Of a stretch of 61,323 nucleotides of DNA, positions 33,853 through 41,460 are shown piece after piece; the first letter of the stretch is position 1, and each line of letters begins with the position of its first letter. The position numbers and the translations under genes are program-made. The notes beneath the pieces were generated by a model that saw only the letters and a list, made by a program, of their open reading frames with translations, was not told the origin of the DNA and did no database searches. Source of the DNA: Elusimicrobiota bacterium (lineage in GTDB: Bacteria; Elusimicrobiota; Elusimicrobia; UBA1565; UBA9628); NCBI GenBank assembly GCA_027451985.1, contig DAIDHS010000003.1, forward strand, positions 56,532 to 117,854, in the 5' to 3' direction.

Positions 33853-34968
33853 TCATGGCCCGAACGCGGGCTGGAGGAGCCAGCCCTCGCGGCGCGCCTT
33901 GGCGTCGAGCTTCTTGTCGCCGTGATCGATGAGAATACGCACGCCCTTGCCGTATCCGAGCAGGTTCGCGTCGTCGGAGGAGGCGCCCACGACCAAGTCC
34001 GGCGCCCGGCCGAAAGCCGCGATCGCGGCGGCCGTCTTGGCGCCCCGCGCGGGCACGTCCCCCTCGATGTCCCCGGTCAGGACGCCCTTGACGATCTTGG
34101 TGCGGATGCCGAGGACATGGGCAGCCGGCACGCCTGCAGGCGCTGTTTCGGCTTCTAGAATGGGCTGGGGGTCTTCATCCATCACCCAGACATCGAAGCC
34201 GGCCGAAAGCAGCGCGGAGACCAGCCCCTGCGCCTCAGGAATCACGCGCAGGCCGTTTTGAATCTTGATCGGCCGTGCGTCCTGCGGCCCCGCGGAGAAA
34301 ACTTCGCCGCCCAGGGGCTGTTGCAGTTCGGTGTTGATGACCGTCGCGGCGTAGTCTCGGGCTTCCTGCGGCGCAAACCCGACGAAGAGCCCGGCCAGGA
34401 ACGCGCGGCACGCGGACCAGCTTTCGTCCTCGCACTGGTTCCGGTAGGATTCGACGAAATACTTGCGGAACTGCAGGTAGGTCGGCTCGTCTTCCCAGAT
34501 GCTCATCGGAAGAAGAGAGAACTGCTCGTACGCCGCGCGGATCTTCTGCCGGCCGTAGGCGATGGGAATCTGTGCCCAAAAATCGGCGCCGAATTTAAAG
34601 CGGGCCGAACGCACCATCTGGAGGAAGACCTGCGCGGCGGCGTCGTGGACGTAGAACACGCCCTCCCACGACAAAACCGCGATGGGCGGCTTCTGGGCGT
34701 CGTAGCCTCTGCTGGAAAACCCTTTCTCCGCGATGAGCTCATCGATGGCGCGGCGCACCGGCGGGGCCCAGCTGCCCGGGCCCAGCACGTCGGGCGCGGC
34801 GAGGTTCTGTCCGGCGCCGGGCTGCGTCGCCGCCCCCATCTTTTTATCTCGCGCGCCGGATTTTTGGCGCGAAGTCTCGCGGTAGTGCGGATTGCGCGGC
34901 GTGTAGTAGGCGCATGCCGGAGCGCATAAGAGCGCGAAAAAAAATCCGAGATTAAAAATCTTTTTCAT
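33853..34968 (-). CDS. Exported HAD-superfamily-like protein, catalytic motifs lost
   Basis: The 371-residue protein has a signal peptide (LGFFFALLCAPACA-YY). It follows the frame of secreted HAD phosphatases (phosphorylcholine-phosphatase type): IAVLSWEGVFYVHD where FDWDGTLY-like is expected, DVWVMDEDPQPILEAE where VVSAS is expected, and LVVGASSDDANLLG where GDSxxD is expected. The motif I nucleophile Asp is Ser100, the second Asp is Glu102, the motif II Ser is Asp and the motif IV Asp is Ala. It looks like a folded but inactive HAD that may bind a ligand or partner. The mature protein has further Tyr/Trp-rich regions. Confidence 0.6.
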   Translation of the reverse strand: MKKIFNLGFFFALLCAPACAYYTPRNPHYRETSRQKSGARDKKMGAATQPGAGQNLAAPDVLGPGSWAPPVRRAIDELIAEKGFSSRGYDAQKPPIAVLSWEGVFYVHDAAAQVFLQMVRSARFKFGADFWAQIPIAYGRQKIRAAYEQFSLLPMSIWEDEPTYLQFRKYFVESYRNQCEDESWSACRAFLAGLFVGFAPQEARDYAATVINTELQQPLGGEVFSAGPQDARPIKIQNGLRVIPEAQGLVSALLSAGFDVWVMDEDPQPILEAETAPAGVPAAHVLGIRTKIVKGVLTGDIEGDVPARGAKTAAAIAAFGRAPDLVVGASSDDANLLGYGKGVRILIDHGDKKLDAKARREGWLLQPAFGP

Positions 34969-35003
34969 TTTCCCCGCCGAAAAAATTGTGGATGTTGCTT
35001 CAA

Positions 35004-35012
35004 TGTTATAAA
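35004..35012 (+). promoter_or_regulatory. Extended -10 upstream of the deoxyhypusine-synthase-like gene
   Basis: TGT-TATAAA precedes a leader of about 40 bases with AAGGGG 5 bases before the ATG at 35059, a conventional layout. Confidence 0.45.
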
Positions 35013-35058
35013 ATATTTCCTCGTTGCCGAATCAAAACAAACAACGCAAGGGGTAATC

Positions 35059-36114
35059 ATGGGGATGAAAAAGACGGATGTGCTGAAGGAACAAATCGTT
35101 CACTTCGACATAACGAAGCACAACACCGTGGCGATGGTGGAGGCGATGTCCAAGATGGCGTTTTCGGCCAGGGACCTCGCCCGCGCCGCCGCCATTTATG
35201 ATCAGATGCTCGCGGACAAGGATTGCAGCGTCATTCTCTGTCTGGCCGGCTCCTTGTTCTCCGCGGGACTTAAGAAAATCGTGTTCGACATGGTTTCCAA
35301 CAATATGGTCGACGCCATTGTTTCGACCGGAGCCAACATCGTGGACCAGGACTTCTTCGAAGCCCTGGGCTTCAAGCACTATAAAGGAAGCAAATGGGTG
35401 GACGACAAACAGATGCGCGCGCTCCGCGTGGACCGCATCTACGACACCTTCATCGACGAGGACCAGCTGGGCATCTGTGATTGGACCATTTCCGGGATCG
35501 CCGGCACCCTGAAGCCCCGCCCCTACTCCTCGCGCGAGTTCATCGAGGAGATGGGCAAGCACTTGGTCAAGAAGTGCAAGGTCAAGGACTCCGTGGTCCT
35601 CTCGGCCTACCAAAAGAGCGTGCCCATTTTCGTCCCCGCCTTCTCCGACTGCTCGGCGGGCTTCGGGCTCCTGCATCACCAGTGGCACAATCCCGACGAA
35701 CACGCCTCAATCGACTCTGCCAAGGATTTCCTAGAACTGGTGCGCGTGAAGCTCGCGGCCAAGGAAACGGGGCTCCTGATGATCGGCGGCGGGGTTCCCA
35801 AGAACTTCGCTCAGGACATCACGGTCGGGCCGGAGATGATCGGCCTTGAAACCACGATGCACAAGTACGCCGTGCAGATCACGGTCGCGGACGAGCGCGA
35901 CGGAGCGCTCTCCGGATCGACCTTGCGCGAGGCGTGCTCCTGGGGCAAGGTGGATACGGTTTATGAGCAGATGGTTTACGCCGAGGCCACCATGGCTCTG
36001 CCGCTCCTGGCTTCCTACGCCTACCACAAGGGATCGTGGAAGAACCGCGCCGCGCGCAAGTGGAGCGCGTTCTTAAACGACGAGAAAGCAAAAATTCCGG
36101 CCGCGCTGCGCTAA
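35059..36114 (+). CDS. Deoxyhypusine-synthase-like protein
   Basis: The 351-residue protein matches the deoxyhypusine synthase fold throughout: VILCLAGSLFSAGLKKIV, VSTGANIVDQDFFEALGF, SVPIFVPAFSDCSAGFG, and the active-site lysine K297 in REACSWGKVD (equivalent to the human enzyme's SWGK lysine). Bacteria lack eIF5A, so this homologue most likely acts on free polyamines, for example making homospermidine from putrescine/spermidine, as reported for DHS-derived enzymes. The agmatinase-like and PuuA-like genes within 10 kb support a polyamine role. Two start ATGs are 6 bases apart (35059 and 35065). A weak hairpin follows the stop. Confidence 0.82.
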   Translation: MGMKKTDVLKEQIVHFDITKHNTVAMVEAMSKMAFSARDLARAAAIYDQMLADKDCSVILCLAGSLFSAGLKKIVFDMVSNNMVDAIVSTGANIVDQDFFEALGFKHYKGSKWVDDKQMRALRVDRIYDTFIDEDQLGICDWTISGIAGTLKPRPYSSREFIEEMGKHLVKKCKVKDSVVLSAYQKSVPIFVPAFSDCSAGFGLLHHQWHNPDEHASIDSAKDFLELVRVKLAAKETGLLMIGGGVPKNFAQDITVGPEMIGLETTMHKYAVQITVADERDGALSGSTLREACSWGKVDTVYEQMVYAEATMALPLLASYAYHKGSWKNRAARKWSAFLNDEKAKIPAALR

Positions 36115-36133
36115 GCGGGATCCGCTCGCCCTT
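36114..36133 (+). terminator. Weak terminator after the deoxyhypusine-synthase-like gene
   Basis: AGCGG-GAT-CCGCT forms a 5-bp stem with a 3-base loop, followed by CGCCCTTTT. It is short, so it is a weak candidate only. Confidence 0.4.
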
Positions 36134-37192
36134 TTAGGCTAACTTTGCCCCGCACGCGGGGCAGAAACGAGCGCTGGCTTCGGCCGGTGCTCCGCATTTT
36201 GGGCAGACGGCCTGCAGCGGCTTGCCGCAGGAAGAGCAGAAGCGCGCTCCCGCCGGGTTCTGCGCCCGGCAGGACGGGCAGATCACCCCGGCCGGCGCCG
36301 GACCGGACGGCTTGGCCGCGCCCGCCGCGGCTTGGCCCATCAATCCGGACATCAGGTTTCCGATGCCGGCCCCGGCGCCTAGGCCCGCGCCCAGGCCCAT
36401 GCCGATGCCCGCGCCGCCGCCCTCGTTGCCCGCGGCCTTCTCCAGGGTGTCGAAAGTGCGCTTGGTGTTGTACGCGTTACCCAAGATGTCGAACTCGGCG
36501 CGGTCCGCCAGGGCCTTTTTGAGGCGCACGACCGTCTCGTCGTCCTCCGGCACGTCCACCGAGTCCAGGAAGAAATTAACCAGCTTGACGCCATAGGCCG
36601 CGAAGTCTCCCGAGAGCTTGGCGCCCATCGCGGCGGACATCTCTTCCAAATGCGCGGAAATCTCCAACACGTTGATTTTGGTCTTGACGATGGTCTCCGC
36701 GATGTAGTCCTTGGTCCGAGCCAGGAGCGCGCCGCGGAAATAATCCTCCAGGGCGTCCAGGGTAAATTCCGGCAGCGTGGCGGAGAGCTGGGTGACAAAA
36801 ACTCGGGCGTCCGCGACCTGCACGCCGAACTGTCCAAAGGCGCGCACGGGTAGGAACACGTTGAACTTAGGATCCTCAATGGGGATGGGCGTTTTAGTCC
36901 CCCACTTGACGTCCAGGTGCGTCGCCTTGTTGACGAAATAGATTTCCGCCGAAAACGGCGTCTGCCCGCCGAAGGGTGCCTCAATAATTCCGCGCAAAAG
37001 CGGCAGGTTCGCTGTTTTAAGCGTATGCGTGCCGGGGCCCAAGACATCCAGTGCTTGCCCCCCTTTGAAGAACACGGCCTCCTGGGCTTGGTTGACGATG
37101 ACCTGGGTGCCCCAGCTTAAATCCTGCGTCGGAAACTTCCAAACAAGGACGTCCGAGGGCCCGTCGTACTTAACGCGATTAATGATGGCCAT
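36134..37192 (-). CDS. SPFH-domain protein with C-terminal double zinc ribbon
   Basis: The 352-residue protein has an N-terminal SPFH/band-7-like domain (about 10-230; VLVWKFPTQDLSWGTQVIVNQ and VFFKGGQALDVLGPGTHTL). A Gly-rich hinge (about 270-300) follows, then two CxxC...CxxC zinc ribbons (ICPSCRAQNPAGARFCSSC and VCPKCGAPAEASARFCPAC). It is the 'virion core/YdjI' type that lacks a membrane segment. It lies directly downstream of the Tim44/TerB protein on the same strand. A TTGACA promoter and GGAGG ribosome site precede it. The zinc ribbons may recruit it to a partner. Confidence 0.85.
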   Translation of the reverse strand: MAIINRVKYDGPSDVLVWKFPTQDLSWGTQVIVNQAQEAVFFKGGQALDVLGPGTHTLKTANLPLLRGIIEAPFGGQTPFSAEIYFVNKATHLDVKWGTKTPIPIEDPKFNVFLPVRAFGQFGVQVADARVFVTQLSATLPEFTLDALEDYFRGALLARTKDYIAETIVKTKINVLEISAHLEEMSAAMGAKLSGDFAAYGVKLVNFFLDSVDVPEDDETVVRLKKALADRAEFDILGNAYNTKRTFDTLEKAAGNEGGGAGIGMGLGAGLGAGAGIGNLMSGLMGQAAAGAAKPSGPAPAGVICPSCRAQNPAGARFCSSCGKPLQAVCPKCGAPAEASARFCPACGAKLA

Positions 37193-37227
37193 GGTTCCTC
37201 CAAAAACGAAGCGCTGGCGCGTTTTTA

Positions 37228-37257
37228 ACTGTAGCCCCGTTGGCGCGCACCTGTCAA
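37228..37257 (-). promoter_or_regulatory. Promoter of the SPFH gene
   Basis: On the minus strand TTGACA, 18 bases and TACAGT lie about 35 bases before the ATG, with GGAGG near the start. The SPFH gene can therefore be expressed separately from the Tim44/TerB gene. Confidence 0.5.
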
Positions 37258-37283
37258 GACCGAACGCTCACAGGACGTTCGTT

Positions 37284-39251
37284 TCATGCCGCGGATGAGC
37301 GGAGCGCGGCCTTGGCGCGCCGGTAGAGCGCGAGCCGCTCGGCGCGAAAAACGAGCCGCACGTCCGCCCTCGAGTAGCCATAGCGGGCCGCGAATTCGTT
37401 TAAGAGCCGCGCCTCCGCCCGCGTGACGGGACCTTCCGTGAGGATGAGGCGCGAGAGCCCGCGCAGGCAGACCCGGGCCTCCTCCCTATTTTGAGGCACC
37501 GGCATTTGCACTTGGCCGTTCCGCGCGGCGACCAAAAGCGCCGGAACTTTTTCGGGCGCGATGCCGTAGCGCCGCGCCAGGGCCGCCATCATGCCCTCGG
37601 TTTCCGCCGTCTGGTGGCCGTTCGCGGAAATGACCAACGCCACAACGGTCAGCGCCTCGGCGGGAGAAAGGTCCTGCGCCCAATCGTCAGCCGACGACGT
37701 GGACGGGGCTTGCAGAGTGCTTTTCGGCGGGGACCATTCGCCGATGGGGCGGATGTCCTCAACGACCCAAAGCCTGGCCCCATCGTTAAACGGCGTTCCG
37801 CAATATTCGCACCGGACTTGGTCCCGCTGAGTCTGCGGCGCGCCGCAGTTGGGGCAGCGCGCGGAGCAAAGCCCGGAGCGCGCCTCGGTCAAGACGCCGC
37901 TCTTGCGCTTTAAGATGAAGACGTGCTGACGCAGGACGTTTTCCTGGAAGACCGCCGCGCCGCCGCGGCCCGCCCAGCGATCGCCGGACCACTTGACCAG
38001 GACATGCGCCCGGTCGAACGGCGCCCCGGTTTCGACGCACTTGACCTCGACGGCGCCCACAGCGGACTCCCGGTAGCTCTCGTTTTTAGCCGCGATATCG
38101 GAGCCCATCGTCGACATGAATTCCGGGGCGGCCACGGCCGCAACCGGGTCCGTTTTTCCTTCGAAAAGCGCCATCTGCCAGCGCCAGAACGCCACCGAAG
38201 CCCGATCTTCAAGAAACTGCGCGTTCAAGGCCGCGTCCTTGGAGGCCAACGCGGAAAATCCCGGGATGTCCCGCTCGGCTCCCCGCGGAGCCCATTCGCA
38301 CTCCTGCGTGATCTCGCAAAGAACCCAATCGTATTCTCCGGAATTGACCCACGATTTGCAGCTCTCGCAGCGCCCCGCGTCCGCCAGGGAGAGCGGCGCG
38401 CCGCAGTTGGGGCAGCAGCCCTCGATGAGGCCGGCGCTGGAGAGCGTCTTCGTGCCTGGCCGGCGCAGGAAGGTCCAAATCTCGAGGAACTCTTGCGCGG
38501 CGGAAGAACCCGAAATCCGGCGGTCGTCACGCAAGGAAACGGTCTGGTCGACTGCCGAAGCCCTGAAGCGGACGTGCATGGCGTCGAAGCACCGGTCGGA
38601 CTCGAGCTCTAAGATGTCCGCGCCCAGGACTTGGACCCGGCTCATGTCGTTGCGTTCGCCGAGGGCTTTCTGCATATCGATTTGAATCAGAAAGCGCTCC
38701 ATCACACCGTCCGAGATGAAGGCTCTAGCCGGAGAAAGGTCCTGCCGGCTCCAGGCCGACTGGATCTTGAGGAACGCGTCCTGCGCGCGCTTCAAGAACG
38801 CCTCCGCATCGAACTTGGGGTCGCGCGCCTTTAAAGCCGCGAGGCTCGCTTCCAAATCCCGCCGATCCTGGAGGTCTTGGCCTTGCGCGATGGCCCGGTG
38901 CATCTGCCCGGTCGTCGCTAAAACCGGATCGGTCTGGCCGTAAATTTGCCAGACGACGTAGCCGATAACGAGCGTAAGAGGGAGGCCAATGATCGGGTCC
39001 TGGGCGACGAAAGCGATGTACCAATACAGAAGGATGCCGAGCCCTCCCCCGCCGCCACCTCCCGAAAAGCCTCCGCCGGAGAATCCACCGCCTCCGAACC
39101 CTCCGGAGTAGCCCCCGCCGCCACCAGCCCGCGCGTAAGCCGCGATCGCACCGAGAAGAAGGATTGCGCCGGCGCCAAAAAAGGAAGCCGCAGGCGCGCG
39201 AAAAGCGCCCGCAGCTCCGGCGGTTCTTTTATTTCCGTCCTTTCGGATCAA
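37284..39251 (-). CDS. Membrane protein with two Tim44-like domains, two zinc ribbons and a C-terminal TerB-like domain
   Basis: The 655-residue protein has an N-terminal signal/membrane segment, a Gly/Ser-rich stretch (GGGGFSGGGFSGGGGGGG), a second membrane segment (LGILLYWYIAFVAQDPIIGLPLTLVIGYVVW), and a Tim44-like domain with FLKRAQDAFLKIQSAWSRQDL. A zinc ribbon (CCPNCGAPL...CESC), a second Tim44-like segment (about 330-440), a second ribbon (CPNCGAPQ...CEYC) and a C-terminal alpha-helical TerB-like domain (about 530-650) follow. The TTG start at 39251 overlaps the preceding TGA (TTGA). Such proteins with SPFH partners are seen in stress/metal-resistance neighbourhoods; the function here is not known. 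Confidence 0.75.
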   Translation of the reverse strand: MIRKDGNKRTAGAAGAFRAPAASFFGAGAILLLGAIAAYARAGGGGGYSGGFGGGGFSGGGFSGGGGGGGLGILLYWYIAFVAQDPIIGLPLTLVIGYVVWQIYGQTDPVLATTGQMHRAIAQGQDLQDRRDLEASLAALKARDPKFDAEAFLKRAQDAFLKIQSAWSRQDLSPARAFISDGVMERFLIQIDMQKALGERNDMSRVQVLGADILELESDRCFDAMHVRFRASAVDQTVSLRDDRRISGSSAAQEFLEIWTFLRRPGTKTLSSAGLIEGCCPNCGAPLSLADAGRCESCKSWVNSGEYDWVLCEITQECEWAPRGAERDIPGFSALASKDAALNAQFLEDRASVAFWRWQMALFEGKTDPVAAVAAPEFMSTMGSDIAAKNESYRESAVGAVEVKCVETGAPFDRAHVLVKWSGDRWAGRGGAAVFQENVLRQHVFILKRKSGVLTEARSGLCSARCPNCGAPQTQRDQVRCEYCGTPFNDGARLWVVEDIRPIGEWSPPKSTLQAPSTSSADDWAQDLSPAEALTVVALVISANGHQTAETEGMMAALARRYGIAPEKVPALLVAARNGQVQMPVPQNREEARVCLRGLSRLILTEGPVTRAEARLLNEFAARYGYSRADVRLVFRAERLALYRRAKAALRSSAA

Positions 39252-40165
39252 AGGCCGAAGTTAAGCCCCGCGCCGATGCCCACGAAGTTCTGGTTCTGCC
39301 CGCCAACCTGGGTGTAGCGCTCATAGAACGCGTGCACATTAAGCATCAGGAGGTTGACCGCGCCGCCGACCACGTACGCGCCGGAGGCGCCCACGCCGTT
39401 CTTGAAGGTCGTGTGCGTATAAGAGATGTACGGCGTTACCAGAGGCAGCAGGCCCATGGCGAGCTTCAAGCTCACCGAGGTGTCCGGAAAGCCCTGGACG
39501 ATGGCGTTGACGCCCTGGATGATCTGGGCCTGGTCCGCCGCGGAGCCCGTCAGGCTGCCGTTATAGACCGACTTGGTGATGTCTAAGGTTAGAATATTGT
39601 CCAAAAACGCCGCGCCGGCCGAGCCGCGCAGGTTGGTTTGGCCGATTTTGGCCAAGCCCACGCCGGAGAGGTTCGCATTGGTCTCGTCGTAATGCATAAT
39701 CCCGGCGCCCAAATCCACGCCGGCCAGGCCCTCGGGGGCGGAGCCCATGTTGGTCAGGCCCGCCGCGCCCTGCGCCTGGTACTGCCGCAGGCGCGAGACC
39801 TTGCCCGTGCCGGGGCCAAAGCTCAGCGTCCCGTCAACGCCGTAGAAATTCTGCTTGAAGTTGGAACCCGCAATCCCCGGGGTCGCGCCGCCGGTCAGGC
39901 CCACGCCCCACAAGCCCGTGTCGTAGGCCGCGCGCAGGGAGTAGGTCTTGTAGGTCTGCCCGCCGCTTAAATCAGAATGGTAGGAGGAGAAGGCCGGCAT
40001 GAGGTGAAAGGCCCCACCGACGTCCACGGATGCCTCGGTGCCGTCATAGCCATGCGATCCGGTCAGCTGAGTGAGCGCGGGCTGGATGAAAAAGGCTGCG
40101 GACGGCGAAGCGGCCAGCGCGACGCTGATCGCAGCGAGGCCTGCCAGGGCAAAAAATTTCTTCAT
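39248..40165 (-). CDS. Exported protein, probable outer-membrane barrel, of unknown function
   Basis: The 305-residue protein has a signal peptide (MKKFFALAGLAAISVALAASPSAA). It then shows alternating hydrophobic/glycine strands (YKTYSLRAAYDTGLWGVGLTGG, VSLKLAMGLLPLVTPYISYTH), and the C-terminus ends NFVGIGAGLNFGL, typical of the last strand of an outer-membrane barrel. I recognise no named family. The ATG at 40165 is preferred over an upstream start because of the signal peptide. It is followed immediately by the Tim44/TerB gene. Confidence 0.7.
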   Translation of the reverse strand: MKKFFALAGLAAISVALAASPSAAFFIQPALTQLTGSHGYDGTEASVDVGGAFHLMPAFSSYHSDLSGGQTYKTYSLRAAYDTGLWGVGLTGGATPGIAGSNFKQNFYGVDGTLSFGPGTGKVSRLRQYQAQGAAGLTNMGSAPEGLAGVDLGAGIMHYDETNANLSGVGLAKIGQTNLRGSAGAAFLDNILTLDITKSVYNGSLTGSAADQAQIIQGVNAIVQGFPDTSVSLKLAMGLLPLVTPYISYTHTTFKNGVGASGAYVVGGAVNLLMLNVHAFYERYTQVGGQNQNFVGIGAGLNFGL

Positions 40166-40199
40166 GTGCGTTTCCTCCTTGAAAATTTTCCCCGCCCGC

Positions 40200-40226
40200 G
40201 CCCTCCCCCGAAGCATGGGGGAGGGC
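40200..40226. other. 10-bp hairpin between the rhodanese and outer-membrane protein genes
   Basis: GCCCTCCCCC pairs with GGGGGAGGGC around a 7-base loop. There is no T-run on either side, so it is not a classical terminator. It could slow transcription from rhodanese into the outer-membrane protein gene, or stabilise a transcript end. Confidence 0.5.
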
Positions 40227-40247
40227 CGGACGAGACTGCGGATGAGT

Positions 40248-40670
40248 TTAAGCGGTCTGCCCTTCGGTCGGGAAGGACTTGCTCTTCCAGTCCGCGATGC
40301 CGCCGGAGAGTTCCTGCACGTTGAAGCCCTTCTGGGCCAGCGTCAAGGCGGCCTTAGGCGCCATGGCGCAGGTGATGTTCCAGCAGTAAGTCACCAGCGT
40401 CTTGTTCTTGGGCAGCGTCGCGATGTGCTTGTCGAGCTCCGTGAGCGGAACGTTCTTGGCTCCCGCGATGTGCTCGGCCGCGTAGGATTGCGGATCGCGC
40501 ACGTCCAAGATGGCGACCTTGCCCTCATCCCAGTCGCGCTTCAACTGGTGCGGGGTGGTTTCGTAAGCGAGCTTGGCGGAAAAATAGGCGGCGGCTTGGG
40601 CCGGCGTCGGAGTATAAGCGGAGGTCCTGGCGGTCTTGGTCGGATGCTTCCTAACGGTGGTCGCGGGCAT
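40248..40670 (-). CDS. Rhodanese-like sulfurtransferase
   Basis: The 140-residue protein has an N-terminal Thr/Ala-rich tail and one rhodanese domain: KVAILDVRDPQSYAAEHIAGAKNVPLTELDKHI, with the catalytic-loop region VTYCWNITCAMAPKAAL and LSGGIADWKSK. The first Cys of YCWNITC is in the active-site position, and the loop has a second Cys. It moves sulfur or binds phosphate-type anions. It has a strong AAAGGAGAC ribosome site and a -10 TATAAT about 60 bases upstream. Confidence 0.82.
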   Translation of the reverse strand: MPATTVRKHPTKTARTSAYTPTPAQAAAYFSAKLAYETTPHQLKRDWDEGKVAILDVRDPQSYAAEHIAGAKNVPLTELDKHIATLPKNKTLVTYCWNITCAMAPKAALTLAQKGFNVQELSGGIADWKSKSFPTEGQTA

Positions 40671-40730
40671 GAGCGTGTCTCCTTTGATTTTGGATTCGGG
40701 AACTCTGTCCCCGTGCCCCCATTATACTAC

Positions 40731-40736
40731 GAAAAA
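40731..40736 (-). promoter_or_regulatory. Rhodanese gene -10
   Basis: TATAAT on the minus strand, 60 bases before the ATG at 40670. The SOD gene diverges on the other side. Confidence 0.5.
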
Positions 40737-40817
40737 CCAGCCGCTGGCTTGCGGCGCGTGCAAAGAGGTATGATCAAGACGGGCCTTGAAAAAATTTTAC
40801 GCCCCGGAGGACGATCC

Positions 40818-41429
40818 ATGGAAAAAACCGCAGAAAAACCGACCGCGAAGTATTCCCTTCCCAAGCTCCCCTACGCTTTGGACGCCTTGGCTCCCGAACT
40901 CTCCAAGGAGGCCCTGGAGTTCCACTACGGCAAGCACCACCAAGCCTACTGTAACAACCTGAACACGCTCATCGCCGGGACGCCTTGGGAGACGATGTCC
41001 TTGGAGGACATTATACGGAAGGCGGAAGGCGGACTTTTCAACAACGCGGCCCAATTCTGGAACCACAACGTCTACTGGGAAAGCCTCACGCCCAAGCCGG
41101 GCAAGGCTCCGGCCGGGGATCTTCTCCAGGCCCTCAACAAGCACTTCGGCTCCCTCGACAAGTTCAAGGAAGCCTTCACTAAGTCCGCCACAACCCTCTT
41201 CGGATCGGGCTGGACCTGGCTGGTTAAAAAACAGGACGGTTCCCTGGCCATCCGTAACACCAACAACGCGGACGATCCACTCAAGTACGGCGAGAAGACC
41301 CTCCTGACCTGCGACGTCTGGGAGCACGCCTACTATATCGACTACCGCAATGCCCGCCCAAAGTACATGGACGCCTACTGGGCGCTGGTCAACTGGGACT
41401 ACGCGGCGAAGAATCTCGCGGCGAGATAG
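40818..41429 (+). CDS. sodB: Fe-type superoxide dismutase
   Basis: The 203-residue protein has the Fe/Mn-SOD metal ligands H36 (EFHYGKHHQAY), H83 (FWNHNVYW), D166 and H170 (DVWEHAYYIDY). The Fe-type glutamine Q79 (NNAAQFWNH) is present in the second coordination sphere. It converts superoxide to oxygen and peroxide in the cytosol. The organism therefore meets oxygen at least at times. The ATG at 40818 has GGAGG upstream. It is followed by the agmatinase-like gene with a 31-base gap. Confidence 0.95.
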   Translation: MEKTAEKPTAKYSLPKLPYALDALAPELSKEALEFHYGKHHQAYCNNLNTLIAGTPWETMSLEDIIRKAEGGLFNNAAQFWNHNVYWESLTPKPGKAPAGDLLQALNKHFGSLDKFKEAFTKSATTLFGSGWTWLVKKQDGSLAIRNTNNADDPLKYGEKTLLTCDVWEHAYYIDYRNARPKYMDAYWALVNWDYAAKNLAAR

Positions 41430-41460
41430 CGGCCTAAGCGGTCCCTCGCCCCGCAAGACC

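Noticed and set aside
40200-40226. Strong stem as a terminator
   Set aside because: The stem is 10 bp, but neither side has a T-run. It was kept only as an unexplained hairpin.
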